A stretch of 64,000 bases of DNA from Vicugna pacos (lineage: Eukaryota > Chordata > Mammalia > Artiodactyla > Camelidae), in NCBI RefSeq assembly GCF_048564905.1, contig NC_132992.1, positions 32,536,501 through 32,600,500 of the forward strand, written 5' to 3'. The position numbers and the translations under genes were made by a program. Below the pieces are notes generated by a model. The model made no database searches. It was not told the origin of the DNA and worked only from the letters and a program-made list of their open reading frames with translations. Of this stretch, positions 53,607 through 64,000 are shown one piece after another (position 1 is the stretch's first letter; each line of letters begins with the position of its first letter).

Positions 53607-54619
53607 GTAGGTAGTAGGAACCATGAGGTAACAACCCTGTGTTCCTTTAAAACAGGAGATATCCCAGAGGGGAACATCCTAGGTCCCTGTGATCCTTCCT
53701 TCCTTCCTTTCTGCGGGAGGTGATCTCACTGAGGGTGCCTGCATTCAATCAGTCTTTGTGATATTTTTATTTCTATTACTGATGCTTTCCTTTCCACTGT
53801 GAAAACAGACTTCTCCCGGCTTCAGGCTCCTCCAGTCTTCATGACTCTGTGTGTTTTCTTTGGAGCAGCAAGATTGGGAGTTAATTTGTCATCAGGATTT
53901 TTGTCACCCTGGGCAACAGAATGAATAGGGCTCTCAAACAGAGAGGAGAGAGCCCTGCTTATCTTGACAACTTTTCAGGGATGATACGTGTGAGTAGGAG
54001 GAAGCAGGCTACAGTGACCTTCTAATGACTGTTTCGAGTGACTCTCAGGAAACTTGCTTAACATCCTACACACTCAACTTCTGAGAGGAATCGTTGGGTT
54101 AGACCCTCAGTGGACTAAAACAAACACTCAGTCCTCCAAAAACATAATCAGATGCCAACTTTCTCCCCCAGAGCACTGCCACATTTCATTATTTACCAAT
54201 TATGAAGTAACTACATGATAATTAACATGAAATTATATAGATGAGTAGCTTGAGTATTTTGAACCCATAATTAAGATGCAAATTATCAAAGTTCTGGAGC
54301 ATGCCACCAGGCAGTGCCTCATATACAGCGGTCCCTGAAGACAAATCGTGTGTTTGGGCATGATTTGTTTGTGGTGTGGGTTTACACACAGTTTGGGAAG
54401 CTGTTTGAAAGCGATTAGATGTCTCAGAGTGCCAATCTGGGGTCTGGATTAGCTGCACTCAGTGTGCTGGGAAGCACCCACTTTTCAGCCTAGAAACATG
54501 ACAAAATGCCCCCATTCCTGCAGGAAGGAGAATGGGACTGCTGCGCTGTGGTCTTTAGTCAGTGCCTCTCCCCTTTGTCCCTGCCACACTGGGAGCTTGG
54601 CTGCAAGCTTCGCCCGGGA
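53607..54619. other. Spacer TRAJ44-TRAJ43
   Basis: An exact octamer site atgcaaat lies at 54276-54283. No J or repeat is recognised. Confidence 0.4.
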
Positions 54620-54647
54620 GGTTTTTGTTAGAGGGTGTACTGCTGTG

Positions 54648-54704
54648 GCAATAATAACAACGCCCCGCGCTTTGGAGCAGGAACCAGACTGACAGTAAAA
54701 CCAA
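54648..54704 (+). CDS. TRAJ43: TRAJ43 joining segment
   Basis: The peptide NNNNAPRFGAGTRLTVKP matches human TRAJ43 (NNNDMRFGAGTRLTVKP) with one codon more. The RSS is nonamer ggtttttgt (54620-54628), a 12-base spacer and heptamer tgctgtg (54641-54647). Donor gtaagt follows at 54705. Motif F-G-A-G. Looks functional. Confidence 0.96.
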
Positions 54705-55437
54705 GTAAGTGAGGGGGAGCGGGTCAACCTCAGAGGCTGACCTGAGGGGCAGTGCTGTTCCGTGCAGTTTAGTGCGATTAAGACACTGCGTCTCCCAAGA
54801 GGGGAGATGTACCAATTTCTTTGTTTCTGAGCTGGTTGGAAGTCTGCTAGTGGATGAATTCTGGCAATCCTAAGAATTAGGTCATGAAGAAGTAGACATT
54901 TTCACTGGTTTCTCCATTGGCTCTGGATATATAGAAATGCTGATGATATGTGAAACCCATATTCTGTGAGAAGACCAAGCAAAAAGACGTGACAACTCAG
55001 AAATCGGGTTTTCCTCAAGAAGACCCCCTTCTCTCCAAGAGGAGCGCAATCCACTCTTTTGTTGGGGTTTTGGTTGGGTTTTGGTGGTGTTGTTGTTATT
55101 CTTTGTAAGAACTATGAAAGTGGTCCCTGGTCCCCCAAATCGCCACTCTCTGACCCCAGTGTTGACCACCTCTGCTAGACGGCATGTCTCTGCCTGACCC
55201 CGCAACTGTCCCGTGGGTCTCAGGCATGAGTCGGCCATCAGAATCCATTATTCTGGGAGCAATCCTGGTGGTTTAAGATCAAACCCAGATCTATCTGTAC
55301 AGCCAGCTGTTATTTTCAGAGGAATGTCCTCCCCCTGCCAAGGAGCTGGGAGCTGAGGCTGCAAAGTGGTGAGACTTCCACTAGAGGGGAAAGTGGGCTC
55401 CCTGGTTCAGTCTCCCCCTCTGTCCTTCCCACCCACT
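54705..55437. other. Spacer TRAJ43-TRAJ42
   Basis: Nothing is recognised beyond a T/G-rich low-complexity run near 55055-55105. Confidence 0.4.
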
Positions 55438-55465
55438 GATTATTGTAAGGCCCCATATGACTGTG

Positions 55466-55531
55466 TGAATTACGGAGGCAGCCAAGGAAAGCTCATCTTT
55501 GGAAAAGGCACTGGACTTTCTGTTAAACCAA
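55466..55531 (+). CDS. TRAJ42: TRAJ42 joining segment
   Basis: GGSQGKLIFGKGTGLSVKP is nearly human TRAJ42 (GGSQGNLIFGKGTKLSVKP). The RSS is nonamer gattattgt (55438-55446), a 12-base spacer and heptamer gactgtg (55459-55465). Donor gtaagt follows at 55532. Motif F-G-K-G. Looks functional. Confidence 0.97.
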
Positions 55532-55930
55532 GTAAGTGGAGGGGGTCTCAGAGACTAGTCAGTGAGGGCAGCCAAAGCACAACCCAGAGTGAATGAGAAG
55601 AAATTTGCCCACCCCTTTCTCTGTGATGTCTACCTGCCCTTCACCCATGAGCCCACAGAATTGCTCTTGGTCCATGTCCCTGGCTGTCCTCTGTCCAGAT
55701 GGACACTTTCCTCTGCTGGACAAAGGAAACTTCTGGGCTTCGTGACATGTAACAGGAAGGCACTTGTCAGGAGTGACCACTCACCTCACTGGGATGAGTG
55801 GGTGACCTTCTCAGCAATGGCCTCACGGAAGAGGCCATGGTCTGCGTGACCAGCCAGGTGATTGGTTTCTAGGCATTAGATTCGATGGAGGATCACATGA
55901 GGAAGCAAGGCAGAGCGGCCACTGAGAGGG
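55532..55930. other. Spacer TRAJ42-TRAJ41
   Basis: Nothing is recognised. Confidence 0.4.
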
Positions 55931-55958
55931 TGTTTTTGCTTAGGGAAAATGCACTGTG

Positions 55959-56020
55959 GAACTCAGGCACGGGGTATGCACTCAACTTTGGCAAAGGCAC
56001 CTCGCTGCTGGTCACACCAG
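55959..56020 (+). CDS. TRAJ41: TRAJ41 joining segment
   Basis: The peptide NSGTGYALNFGKGTSLLVTP matches human TRAJ41 (GYALNFGKGTSLLVTP) almost exactly. The RSS is nonamer tgtttttgc (55931-55939), a 12-base spacer and perfect heptamer cactgtg (55952-55958). Donor gtgagc follows at 56021. Motif F-G-K-G. Looks functional. Confidence 0.97.
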
Positions 56021-57631
56021 GTGAGCTCTTGTGGTTAACTGTCCTTTCTGGAAAGAGACCCAAAGGGTCTAAATTTAATCGCTTCGTTGCGCGTGCAGTT
56101 GTTAACTCTGTCGGATGTGTGAACAAGGTAGGAGTACGTGTTCCCCAGGAGGCTGGGTTTGGTCATCAGGTCTATGGGCAGTTTGATAAATTGTATGAAT
56201 ATGGTAGTCAGTGTTTCTTGAAGGTCCACAGGGCACATTGAGGCTTTGGGAAAGAGGCAGAGATAAGAGGGGGAAAAGCTTTGTGACAGAGACAGAAACA
56301 AACCAATGAAAAGGGGGGCTCCCAAGGCAGCAGCGTGTAGCCAGGGAAGTGTGTCCTTAACAGATGAGCGGTGAGGACCCAGCTGCGCTGATGCCACGCC
56401 GCCCAGTACAACTGGAAAATCTGGCGAGTGGACTGAGGGCTTGGGTGAGGGGTGGGCAGCAGGAGTTACAAGCTTCTCACAGCTTTCCTCCACTGGGATG
56501 ATAGCAGAATAATAAACGTTCTCTGGAAAGAGGTCAGCTCTCCCAGTGGGTCATGTCTGTGGAAACCCCCTCTTCACTCCAAAGACAAAGTAGTTCCCCA
56601 CATGGACTTCTTGGCTTCACCTAGCCTGGCCGGTCCACCCTGTGGGAGCGACCGAGAATCCCCGTACCTTGGCAGCCTCCCCAGCTCCACGGGATTATCC
56701 GTGATAAAGCAGAATGTTTATCTGAGTTGTGAAGCTGTCAGGGAGAGGGTAAGAAAGACGGATTATAGAAAGCAATACTGAACATTTACAGGCTTTCTCC
56801 ACACTTGCAGAGTTCAGTGTTTGGGGGTTTGGGTTTGGGGTTTTTTCTGCTAGAATTACAGAAACCAGAGTGTATTCCTAGCGGGCACACTCTCTGCAGA
56901 AATGCCTGTCATCTCACATTTCAGCTATGTTTTGTCCACCATCCTCCGTGCCTGAACCAGGTGTGACAATAAGGTAACGGGGCTGTTTTGTTAACAAACA
57001 GAGTTTGTACATCTAATTGAGTGGGCCAGTCAAATCACTCAGCCCAAAGTGGCACGCACTCTGGTCCCCCGCACTGTCCAATTGCTCACCCCCTCTTTTG
57101 AATTAGCCCTCAAAAGCCCCAGAACATTCTTCTGGTGGAAGCCATGATGGCTTTATCTTTTAAAGATGGATTTCATTTTTATGAATAATCCAAAGGCTTT
57201 CAGAGCATGACTTATAAACAAAGGAGAGACTCAAAACTATTTACTGGTGCTGTTTTGGTTCCAAAATGAGGTATGACTATAAAACAATGCTGCTGGTGTG
57301 TCTGTGTGGTCCACACACTGACTCTCAGAGACAGTCCTAAAGGGAGTACTTTGAAGGGTTCAACCAACCCTTAGATGTTTAAATCCCCCATGTTTCTTAA
57401 AACAGCCTCTTTACTTAATAAACAGGCTGAAGATAAACATAGCATGAGACTGAGGAAGTTTTGCAAGCTCAGACCTCACTGAAGCATGAAGACTTTCAGT
57501 ATGAACTGAGCTATTATTCCAAGTAAATCCCTTTTAGAAAAACATGAGGTCAAGACCTTCGATGGAGAAAGTACATACAATATCCTACCAATTGACAGCA
57601 AAGTTACTCCAAGAGATGGGAGCCTTATATA
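56021..57631. other. Spacer TRAJ41-TRAJ40
   Basis: 1.6 kb without a J. AT-rich stretches after 56940 look unique and non-repetitive and might be conserved non-coding DNA. No gene is seen. Confidence 0.4.
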
Positions 57632-57659
57632 GGTTTATGTAGAGCCACAGAGCACGGTG

Positions 57660-57716
57660 ACTCAGGAAACTACAAATATACCTTCGGAGCAGGCACTAGC
57701 TTGCAGGTTTTAACAA
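57660..57716 (+). CDS. TRAJ40: TRAJ40 joining segment
   Basis: The peptide SGNYKYTFGAGTSLQVLT matches human TRAJ40 (SGTYKYIFGTGTRLKVLA). The RSS is nonamer ggtttatgt (57632-57640), a 12-base spacer and heptamer cacggtg (57653-57659). Donor gtgagt follows at 57717. Motif F-G-A-G. Looks functional. An inverted L1 starts only about 25 bases beyond the donor. Confidence 0.95.
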
Positions 57717-57741
57717 GTGAGTATTACAAGCAAGATAGACC

Positions 57742-58165
57742 TTTTTTTTTTTTTTTGAAGTATAGTTGATTTATAATGTTGTGTTAGTTTCTGGTGTACA
57801 GCATAGTGATTCAGTGATATATATATATACATTTATATATATATTTACATTTATATATATATAAATATATATATACACTTTTCATATTCTTTTTCATTGT
57901 AGGTTATTACAAGATATTGAATGTACTTCTCTGTGCTATACATTAGGATCTTGTTGTTTATCTATTTTATATATAGTAGTTTATATCTGCTAATCCCAAA
58001 CTCCTTATTTATCCCCCCCCGCCCCCACTTTTCCCCTTTGGTAACCATAAGTTTGTCTTCCATGTCTGTGAGTCTCTTTCTGTTTTGTAAATAAGTTCAT
58101 TTGCATCATTTCTTTTAGAGTCCACATTTAAGTGGTATCATATGATATTTGTCTTTCTCTAAGGC
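57742..58165 (-). mobile_element. Inverted, 5'-truncated L1 tail beside TRAJ40
   Basis: Begins with a T run (57742-57756, the reversed poly-A). The reverse complement of the L1 3' UTR follows (tgttagtttctggtgtacag; ttctttttcattgtaggtta). A TA-rich run lies at 57815-57876. It is truncated and non-coding. Confidence 0.87.
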
Positions 58166-59868
58166 AGGCTATTTTCAATGTTGCTGGTGTTTGAGAGGCA
58201 AGGGAAGGTAAAAGAAGGGAAATAACTTGTTATAAACTATGGAAGCAAAAATTACAGCTGTCCGAAGTGACCATTCTGGGTCCCTCTACTCTTGGAGGCT
58301 CACCAGGATGAGACTACCACTAATTTCATAAGAGTTATATTAATTATTAGAAAAATATTTACTAGCTAAAGACTTTGAGAGACTCCCCTAAGCACAGGAA
58401 TTCTTTTAAAACTGTACTCTGATTCCACATTTTTCACTCGCTTTTCCTCCCCCTCTTTATGCCTCTCCTTTGTCCAACTCAACGCGTCATCTGAGCATTC
58501 ATGTTTTGAGTAACCACCATGTCGGCTTCTTAGCCTCTCTGAAATCCAAGCCCTTTCTCTTCTCCAAGTCTACTTCCAGCTCTTCGCTTTCTCAAATGCT
58601 CTGCCCCAGGCAAACTGGACACCTGCTTCCCCTGAATGCTTACACATGCCCACACCTGTACCCAGTGTCCATGAACCAGACATCAGGGGCCCACCCCTGA
58701 AAACTTGGCCAGGAGACCGACCCAGGACAGGTTATCACCAGACTTCATTTCATAGGGGAAACTTGAGAAACTATATCCATTTCTTAAAATTAAGGCGGCT
58801 TGGGGAAGAAATCCAGCAGGCGAAAGTAGGAAGGAAGAGGCTTCTTCTGTGATGGGGGTGGGGAGGAGGGTGTGTCCGTCGGGAGATACTCTCCGGAGGA
58901 GAAACAACACTGACTAAATCCAAGTGGGAAGTATATGGGCTGCCATATTACCTGCCTGTTTCTTGGGTTCCCTGTGGAGCGGTCCATCCCAGATTGCTGG
59001 CTGTTAAGCCCCTGGTCGTCCAGGCGGCAGGAGGTGAGGAAGAGGGAGGGCAGCTTGCTGTACACTCAGCACTGGTGCCCATGGAGTTTCCCCCTGAGAT
59101 TTTTCTTTTAAGTTACCTCAAAGTTGAGAGAAGTTCAAAAGGATCACCTAGACAGGATGGGAGAAGCTACTTGTAAGAAAATGATTTCTGGTTAGATCTC
59201 CCGGGAAAGGGGCAGTGAGAATGGGAAAGTCTCCACTAGGACAAAGAGAGAAACTGGTGAGAGTCCTTTTCCTGGTGACCGTCTAAGCTGGGGATGAAGA
59301 GATCTGGAGCTGGAGTTGGGGGTGAACCCCAGGGCTGACCAGTGCCTGTGCCGGTCTCGAGTTCTGTGGAAGGAGAAAGGGTGGGAATCCCCTTAGATGT
59401 CCCAGGAGCTGGACCTCGGTCGGAGATGTCTGGCTCCAGCCCCCTGAAAGGGGACCGACATGCCCACCCATCTCGCCAGGTGGGCAGTGGGAGCCGCCCT
59501 AGTCCTCTCTCACTGTGATGGTAGTATCTCTGACTGCTTTGGCTTTGGTGCCAGGGACATAAACTCTTCCTATTCTGTCCAAATGAGGTATATGATCTTC
59601 AGAATCCCTGGAGAATTACTATCTAAAACACCAGAGGATGCTAGGATTTTGGCAGTCAGTATTGTGAGCTTGTGCGGGAAAACTCCTTCTTTAGAATATT
59701 TAGAAAGAATATCTTCCGTTCATCCAATGTGGAAAGAGTCCTGAAGTCCAAGCTGGTGCTAAGATTCTGTGCCAGGTTATTACTGTGACAATTACTTAAT
59801 ATTCTCTATGCTCACGGTATCGCTTCTTCCAGAAGATCTTTAGGGAAAACTTAGCTTGGTTTCTGGGA
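58166..59868. other. Spacer TRAJ40-TRAJ39
   Basis: No J segment. A phrase tttggctttggtgccaggga at about 59538 resembles a J core, but no RSS or donor goes with it. Confidence 0.4.
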
Positions 59869-59896
59869 GGTTTTTGCTGAGCAGAAGAGCACTGTG

Positions 59897-59959
59897 TGAA
59901 TAATAATGCAGGCGGCACGTTCACGTTTGGAGGGGGAACAAGGTTAATGGTCAAACCCT
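59897..59959 (+). CDS. TRAJ39: TRAJ39 joining segment
   Basis: The peptide NNNAGGTFTFGGGTRLMVKP matches human TRAJ39 (NNNAGNMLTFGGGTRLMVKP). The RSS is nonamer ggtttttgc (59869-59877), a 12-base spacer and perfect heptamer cactgtg (59890-59896). Donor gtgagt follows at 59960. Motif F-G-G-G. Looks functional. Confidence 0.97.
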
Positions 59960-60511
59960 GTGAGTATCTCTGCTGAATCCATAATGAATGCTCTGATTTC
60001 TAAAGGAAGCCATAGCTCTAAACTTGATTTGGGGGCTGTTCTCGCCAGCCAGTTTTTTTAAGGTTAATTCTAATCGTTAATCCTACTGATTACACAGTGT
60101 ATATACATGCCATGTGCATGTGAAAACTGGCACCTATGTAGTCATCTGGCACAGGAACAGATAAGCTGGAGAATAACAGATTCCTTGTCCCTTTTGTCTT
60201 AACCATCTGGGTCAGAAAGTCTGTGCTGAGCACAGGGACCGGTGAGCACTGGAGTGGGAGGCCCTTCTCCAGGGGCTTTGTCAGGATTTCGCTACTCCCT
60301 GCTGGACTGGTGAGGGGACAGCTCAGTCTGGAGGTTGGGGGAATGAACCATTTAACCTCAAAAGAGTCTTTCTGTCCCAACCATGCTGTGAATTGACCAT
60401 GATAATAAACAGTCTTCCCCGCTGCTTCTTTGGCCAGGATCCCAGCTGGAGGAGCACGCTGGCTGGATTTGGGGGATTGAAAGGGATTTCCTGGTAGACA
60501 CTGGCCTGGTT
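59960..60511. other. Spacer TRAJ39-TRAJ38
   Basis: Nothing is recognised. Confidence 0.4.
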
Positions 60512-60539
60512 ACTTTCCGTAAAGCTTTCTATGACTGTG

Positions 60540-60601
60540 TAATATTGGCAACAACCGTAAGCTGATTTGGGGATTGGGGACAAGTCTGGCAGTAAATCCA
60601 A
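60540..60601 (+). CDS. TRAJ38: TRAJ38 joining segment (Trp motif)
   Basis: The peptide NIGNNRKLIWGLGTSLAVNP is nearly identical to human TRAJ38, with the same W-G-L-G in place of F-G-x-G. The RSS has a weak nonamer actttccgt (60512-60520), a 12-base spacer and heptamer gactgtg (60533-60539). Donor gtaagt follows at 60602. Coding part intact; recombination may be reduced. Confidence 0.96.
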
Positions 60602-61430
60602 GTAAGTCTTCAAATTAACTCTCTCAAAGCTGTCTGTGCAGTTTGAAGTATCTCAGAAATGGTCTCCTTCTTTGGCCCTCATGTTTCCAATGTGCAGTAA
60701 TGAGTCTTGTTTTTCTCCTGTCCACCCAAGCTGAGCCCTTGCCTACCCCTCAATCAGATTAACTAGACAGGGGGATCCAGAAGTGCAGGGAAGGAAGGCA
60801 GTTGAACTGTTAGACTGTTTTCTTACGGAGTGAATAGGTGGGCCCATTTCAAAAAGGGCCATCAGGGAGCATTGTAATTTAAACAGGGTGAAAATATGCA
60901 TCGTGTGTTACAGCCTCCTTAGTCCAAACTGTACCAGCCTCACCATGGGTCATTGGTAAATGCTGTTTCCCCGCCGCCAAAGATAATTCAAGTGCTGCTG
61001 GGAACTCCCTGGACTTATGGCCATCCAAGTGACCTCCCTTGGGGATACCTTCCCACCATGAATTATCCAGAATGACTCAGATTTAGCATATCATTTCTGC
61101 ATCTCTCAGTTCTCCTTGGCTCACAGCCTTCTGGTAGGATTTGCTAGAATTAAGAGGAAAGGGGTTAGTTTCATAGATTTTTCCTGATTCTGGCCTCCCC
61201 TGTAAAGTTCTCCTCTCCAAGAATCTTCAGGAGCATCTTTGAGACCCCCTACCCTGTTTAGAACTGTGCTTTGTGCAACCAGACTGTGTTCCCAGCAGAG
61301 GTTGCTGTGGCTTTGGCCGGAGCTAGCTCCCAGGGAAGCTCTGGAGCTCCAGGCTGGAGCTGCGGGGAGAGGAGGGGTGTTTTACAGCGAAGCCAAGGGC
61401 CTTTGGGAAAGGCATCTTTGCTATAGGCAT
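60602..61430. other. Spacer TRAJ38-duplicated element
   Basis: Nothing is recognised. Confidence 0.4.
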
Positions 61431-61648
61431 TAATGAATTTCTAAATGAGCTTCTGTGTGTTAACCTGATAAGACTCTCCAGGGAGAAGGTCACCCTTACC
61501 TTTGCAGCTCTAAATGCAAGTCACGTGTTGCAAGAAAAGATGGGAAATGTCAATTGCAGTGCCAAAATGAAGAGACTGGGTATAAATATTGAGCCAGCTT
61601 TAATATTAAGTTTATGAAAGGTAAGCCTTTCAGGAGAACCAGCTCAGG
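61431..61648 (+). repeat. 218-bp direct repeat, copy 1
   Basis: Nearly the same sequence and the same length recur at 62918-63135 (shared gtgtgttaacctgataagac, for example). Both copies hold a GATA site (tgataag). Similarity ends sharply at both borders and no poly-A or target duplication is seen. This copy lies before TRAJ37. Confidence 0.88.
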
Positions 61649-61749
61649 GTACAGCTGTTAGGCTCAATGAGCTAACTATTTTGTCAATGTTACTGGTATG
61701 CACACTTTAAAGGGGAACCCAGAATTTTTTAAGGCTAATGAAAGGTATG

Positions 61750-61998
61750 GACACTATAGGTGAATTTTGGAATCAGACTGCCTGGCAAACCTTAACACTG
61801 CTGTTTATTAGCCATGTGACTGCAGGCACATTACCTAACCTCTTTATGCCTCAATTTTCTCATCTGTTAAATGGGGATAATAATAGTACCTTGTTTGCTG
61901 CACTGTTATAAGATAAAAAGTGTTAGTACCTCCCAAGGGCCTTGAATAGTGACGGCACATAGTAAGTCTTCAATAAATACTAGTTATTGTTACTAGAT
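61750..61998 (+). repeat. MIR-type SINE
   Basis: Well-preserved MIR order: gaatcagactgcctggcaaa, gccatgtgactgcaggcaca, catctgttaaatggggataa, then agtcttcaataaatactag. Confidence 0.85.
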
Positions 61999-62073
61999 CA
62001 GGTTACTGGAGAGAAGGAAGGGGGAACAAAGTGATCTCCTTTTAAAGTTTTTGTAAAGGGCAGCATTACAGTG

Positions 62074-62135
62074 TGGCTCTAGTAACACAGGAAAACTCGT
62101 CTTTGGGCAGGGAACCATGTTACAAGTAAAACCAG
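62074..62135 (+). CDS. TRAJ37: TRAJ37 joining segment
   Basis: The peptide GSSNTGKLVFGQGTMLQVKP matches human TRAJ37 (GSGNTGKLIFGQGTTLQVKP), equal length (62 bases). The RSS is nonamer agtttttgt (62046-62054), a 12-base spacer and heptamer tacagtg (62067-62073). Donor gtaggt follows at 62136. Motif F-G-Q-G. Looks functional. Confidence 0.96.
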
Positions 62136-62761
62136 GTAGGTCTGAATGTTCCAGAAGGAGCCATAGTCACCAGTAAGTTCATTCTTTGGTTAATCTTCTC
62201 TATCTTTTCAATTTCTAAGCAAAGACTTATATTTTTAGGTTTTATTTTTCTTTTTCACAAGTAAGGAGCGTATGTGTAAAGCCTGGTGGATATGGTCCTT
62301 TCTATCCCAGTTGGTTACAGCTAGTGGCAAAAAAAAAAAGAGAGCAGGACTTGAGGTGAGCTAGGTCTGGAGTGTCTAGGGTAACACTGAGAGAAATTCA
62401 TGGGAGGCATAAAAACATCAAAAGTGAAAGGCGCACCAAAAATAAAGGTGATCTTACAGAATAGCATGTTACAGTAGAAACCACCCCTGTAGCTGCTAGA
62501 ATTCTCTGAGAACTGTCTGTCAAGGGGAAAATGGGTAACATGGAAATGACAAGCCTTTGTTTGAAAAAAAAAAATGGGGAGGAGAGATGGAAAACTGTTG
62601 ATGATTGGGTTTTTTTTATTTATTTGCTTTTGGTTAAAAACCATGGAAAACAGCATTTTCCATAGGATGGTTTGTAAAAGGCTATCAGCAAGTAGGAGTC
62701 AAAATGTGTATGGCGCACCCCTGGTGAGCTTTACAGAGGAAGAAAGTGTCCCCGAGTAAAG
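62136..62761. other. Spacer TRAJ37-TRAJ36
   Basis: Nothing is recognised beyond short A runs. Confidence 0.4.
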
Positions 62762-62789
62762 GGATTTTGTACTGGGCAGAAACACTGTG

Positions 62790-62850
62790 CCAACCTCCGG
62801 GGGAAACCGGCCTGTCTTTGGGACTGGAACAGGACTCACCGTCACTCCCC
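62790..62850 (+). CDS. TRAJ36: TRAJ36 joining segment
   Basis: The peptide PTSGGNRPVFGTGTGLTVTP matches human TRAJ36 (FGTGTRLTVIP), with a more diverged 5' half. The RSS is nonamer ggattttgt (62762-62770), a 12-base spacer and perfect heptamer cactgtg (62783-62789). Donor gtaagt follows at 62851. Motif F-G-T-G. It is the last J in the window. Confidence 0.95.
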
Positions 62851-62917
62851 GTAAGTCCTTTGCCACTTGAGAAAAGCCCTTAATCTGTTAAGGACCAGCT
62901 CTCACGTCCCAGACACC

Positions 62918-63135
62918 TAATGAATTTCTAAATGAGCTTCCGTGTGTTAACCTGATAAGACTCTCCAGGGAGAGAAGGTCACCCTTACCTTCGCGGCTCA
63001 AAATGTAAGAGGTGTTGAAAGAAAAAAATGGGAAATGTCAGTTGCGGTGCTGACATGAAGAGAGTGGGGATAAATATTGGGCCAGTTTTAATGTTAAGTT
63101 TATAAATGTAACCCTTTCAGAAGAACCATCTCAGA
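62918..63135 (+). repeat. 218-bp direct repeat, copy 2
   Basis: Partner of 61431-61648, starting 68 bases after TRAJ36. Shares the tgataag GATA site and the gataaatattg core. Confidence 0.88.
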
Positions 63136-64000
63136 GCCCATTTATTAGTTGGTGTCTCTACAGCACAATCGTCCAGTTAATTTGATTAATGTCAGTGGCT
63201 GATCCAAATATTTGGGCCCTTCCTCGAGACACTTTTTTTTTGTGCTCAAAATCACCTGAATTGACTGTCACATTACCTAAATAATTGCCAGATCTGTTTT
63301 ACTTTGTGCTGTATAGACTCAGCCTAATAAAAACAAATGCTGTGGTGGGGTTTTTTTGCCCCAGTCTGTCTTCTCTCCACGCAGCAAGTTTTCCTTCTAT
63401 TTAATAACATCTCTGCACACAAAGAAAAGCTCCCTAGCAAGCCATTTGACTTATGGCTGCTGCTGTTTTGCATTTATATGACTCCTTTCCTTGGAAGAGA
63501 TTAAGACACTTTGTAGGACTTATTAGCTAAACAGATTGACAGCCTAATTAGAAAGAAAGAAACAGAATCCTGAGTCTTTCTGTGTCTGCCCCGTCGTGTA
63601 GAACGTTTGGGCAGATGGCTCCGTGAGACAGAAACAAGACGGGGAGGGGGGCGGCCGTTTGTGGTGTGGCCCTTCTCAGCTGCACTGGGAGAGGTCGTTG
63701 CAGGAGGTTAAAAGGTACTAACTAGGTCAGGGCGACTGGGAGAGCCGGGGACATTTCTTTCCCCTGGAACTCCTGTGTTCTCACACAGCAGAGTGGGATG
63801 AACTTTGACATCAGCTGTTGCTGGATGTCCGCCCTTCTTACTTCTGTCTTCAGACCCTTCCACTCCAGGGCCTTTCCTTCCATCTCCCACTCCGCTCGCT
63901 AACTCCTCTCTCCCTCCTGTGATCCCTGACTCTCATGCCCCCCCACCACCCCAGCACCAACCCCACCACACACCAAAGAGGCTGCCTGCCTCTCTGGCCA
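63136..64000. other. Spacer right of TRAJ36
   Basis: No TRAJ35 is reached. A C-rich stretch ends the window. Nothing else is recognised. Confidence 0.45.

Noticed and set aside
55377-55391. CTCF-like ccactagaggggaaa
   Set aside because: The essential C of the ggc core is missing.
59530-59570. J-like tttggctttggtgccaggga before TRAJ39
   Set aside because: No RSS or splice donor at the right distances and no match to a known J.
1-64000. CRISPR arrays, rRNA, bacterial operons or integrative elements
   Set aside because: None seen; the DNA is vertebrate germline throughout.

Overview
The window is mammalian germline DNA from the T-cell receptor alpha/delta locus (TRA/TRD). Two tRNA-derived SINEs (about 20977-21139 and 28661-28817) and several 5'-truncated L1 tails match repeat types typical of camelids, so a camel, llama or alpaca is the likely source. 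This rests on recognition by eye, not on a database search. No bacterial features, rRNA, functional tRNA gene or CRISPR array is present.

Layout, left to right on the + strand. (1) 1-9900: the end of the TRDD region, with two complete D segments (2595-2607 and 8638-8648), each carrying a 12-RSS on the left and a 23-RSS on the right. It also holds an old retroviral LTR and L1 pieces. (2) 9952-19334: four TRDJ segments in the usual mammalian order J1, J4, J2, J3. (3) About 20770-20880: a RUNX/Myb/GATA cluster that looks like the core of the delta enhancer. (4) 21892-23241: three TRDC exons encoding the delta constant domain, hinge and transmembrane region. (5) 27518-28129, minus strand: an inverted, apparently functional TRDV3. 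(6) About 29.5-34.0 kb: a boundary region with two strong CTCF-type motifs and a RUNX-Myb-CRE cluster, a good candidate for the BEAD-1/TEA control region. (7) 34.9-62.9 kb: the TRAJ array from TRAJ61 to TRAJ36 in human order. It has 21 J segments that look usable, two doubtful ones (J60, J59), pseudogenes J61, J55 and J51, and three extra J relics that I cannot match to a human gene. (8) 62.9-64 kb: spacer DNA.

How the parts work together. RAG recombinase joins a V (upstream, or the inverted TRDV3) to D and TRDJ segments, and the product is spliced to TRDC to make a delta chain. The delta enhancer drives this stage. Later, transcription from germline J-alpha promoters (TEA, and probably one at TRAJ49) opens the TRAJ array. 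V-to-J-alpha joining then deletes the whole TRD part. TRAC and the alpha enhancer lie beyond the right edge. Nearly every J has a nonamer-12-heptamer on its left, an F/W-G-x-G motif and a splice donor one base after the last codon. The system itself is well known. The new material is mostly in the control elements, the unlisted J relics and a duplicated 218-bp spacer element.
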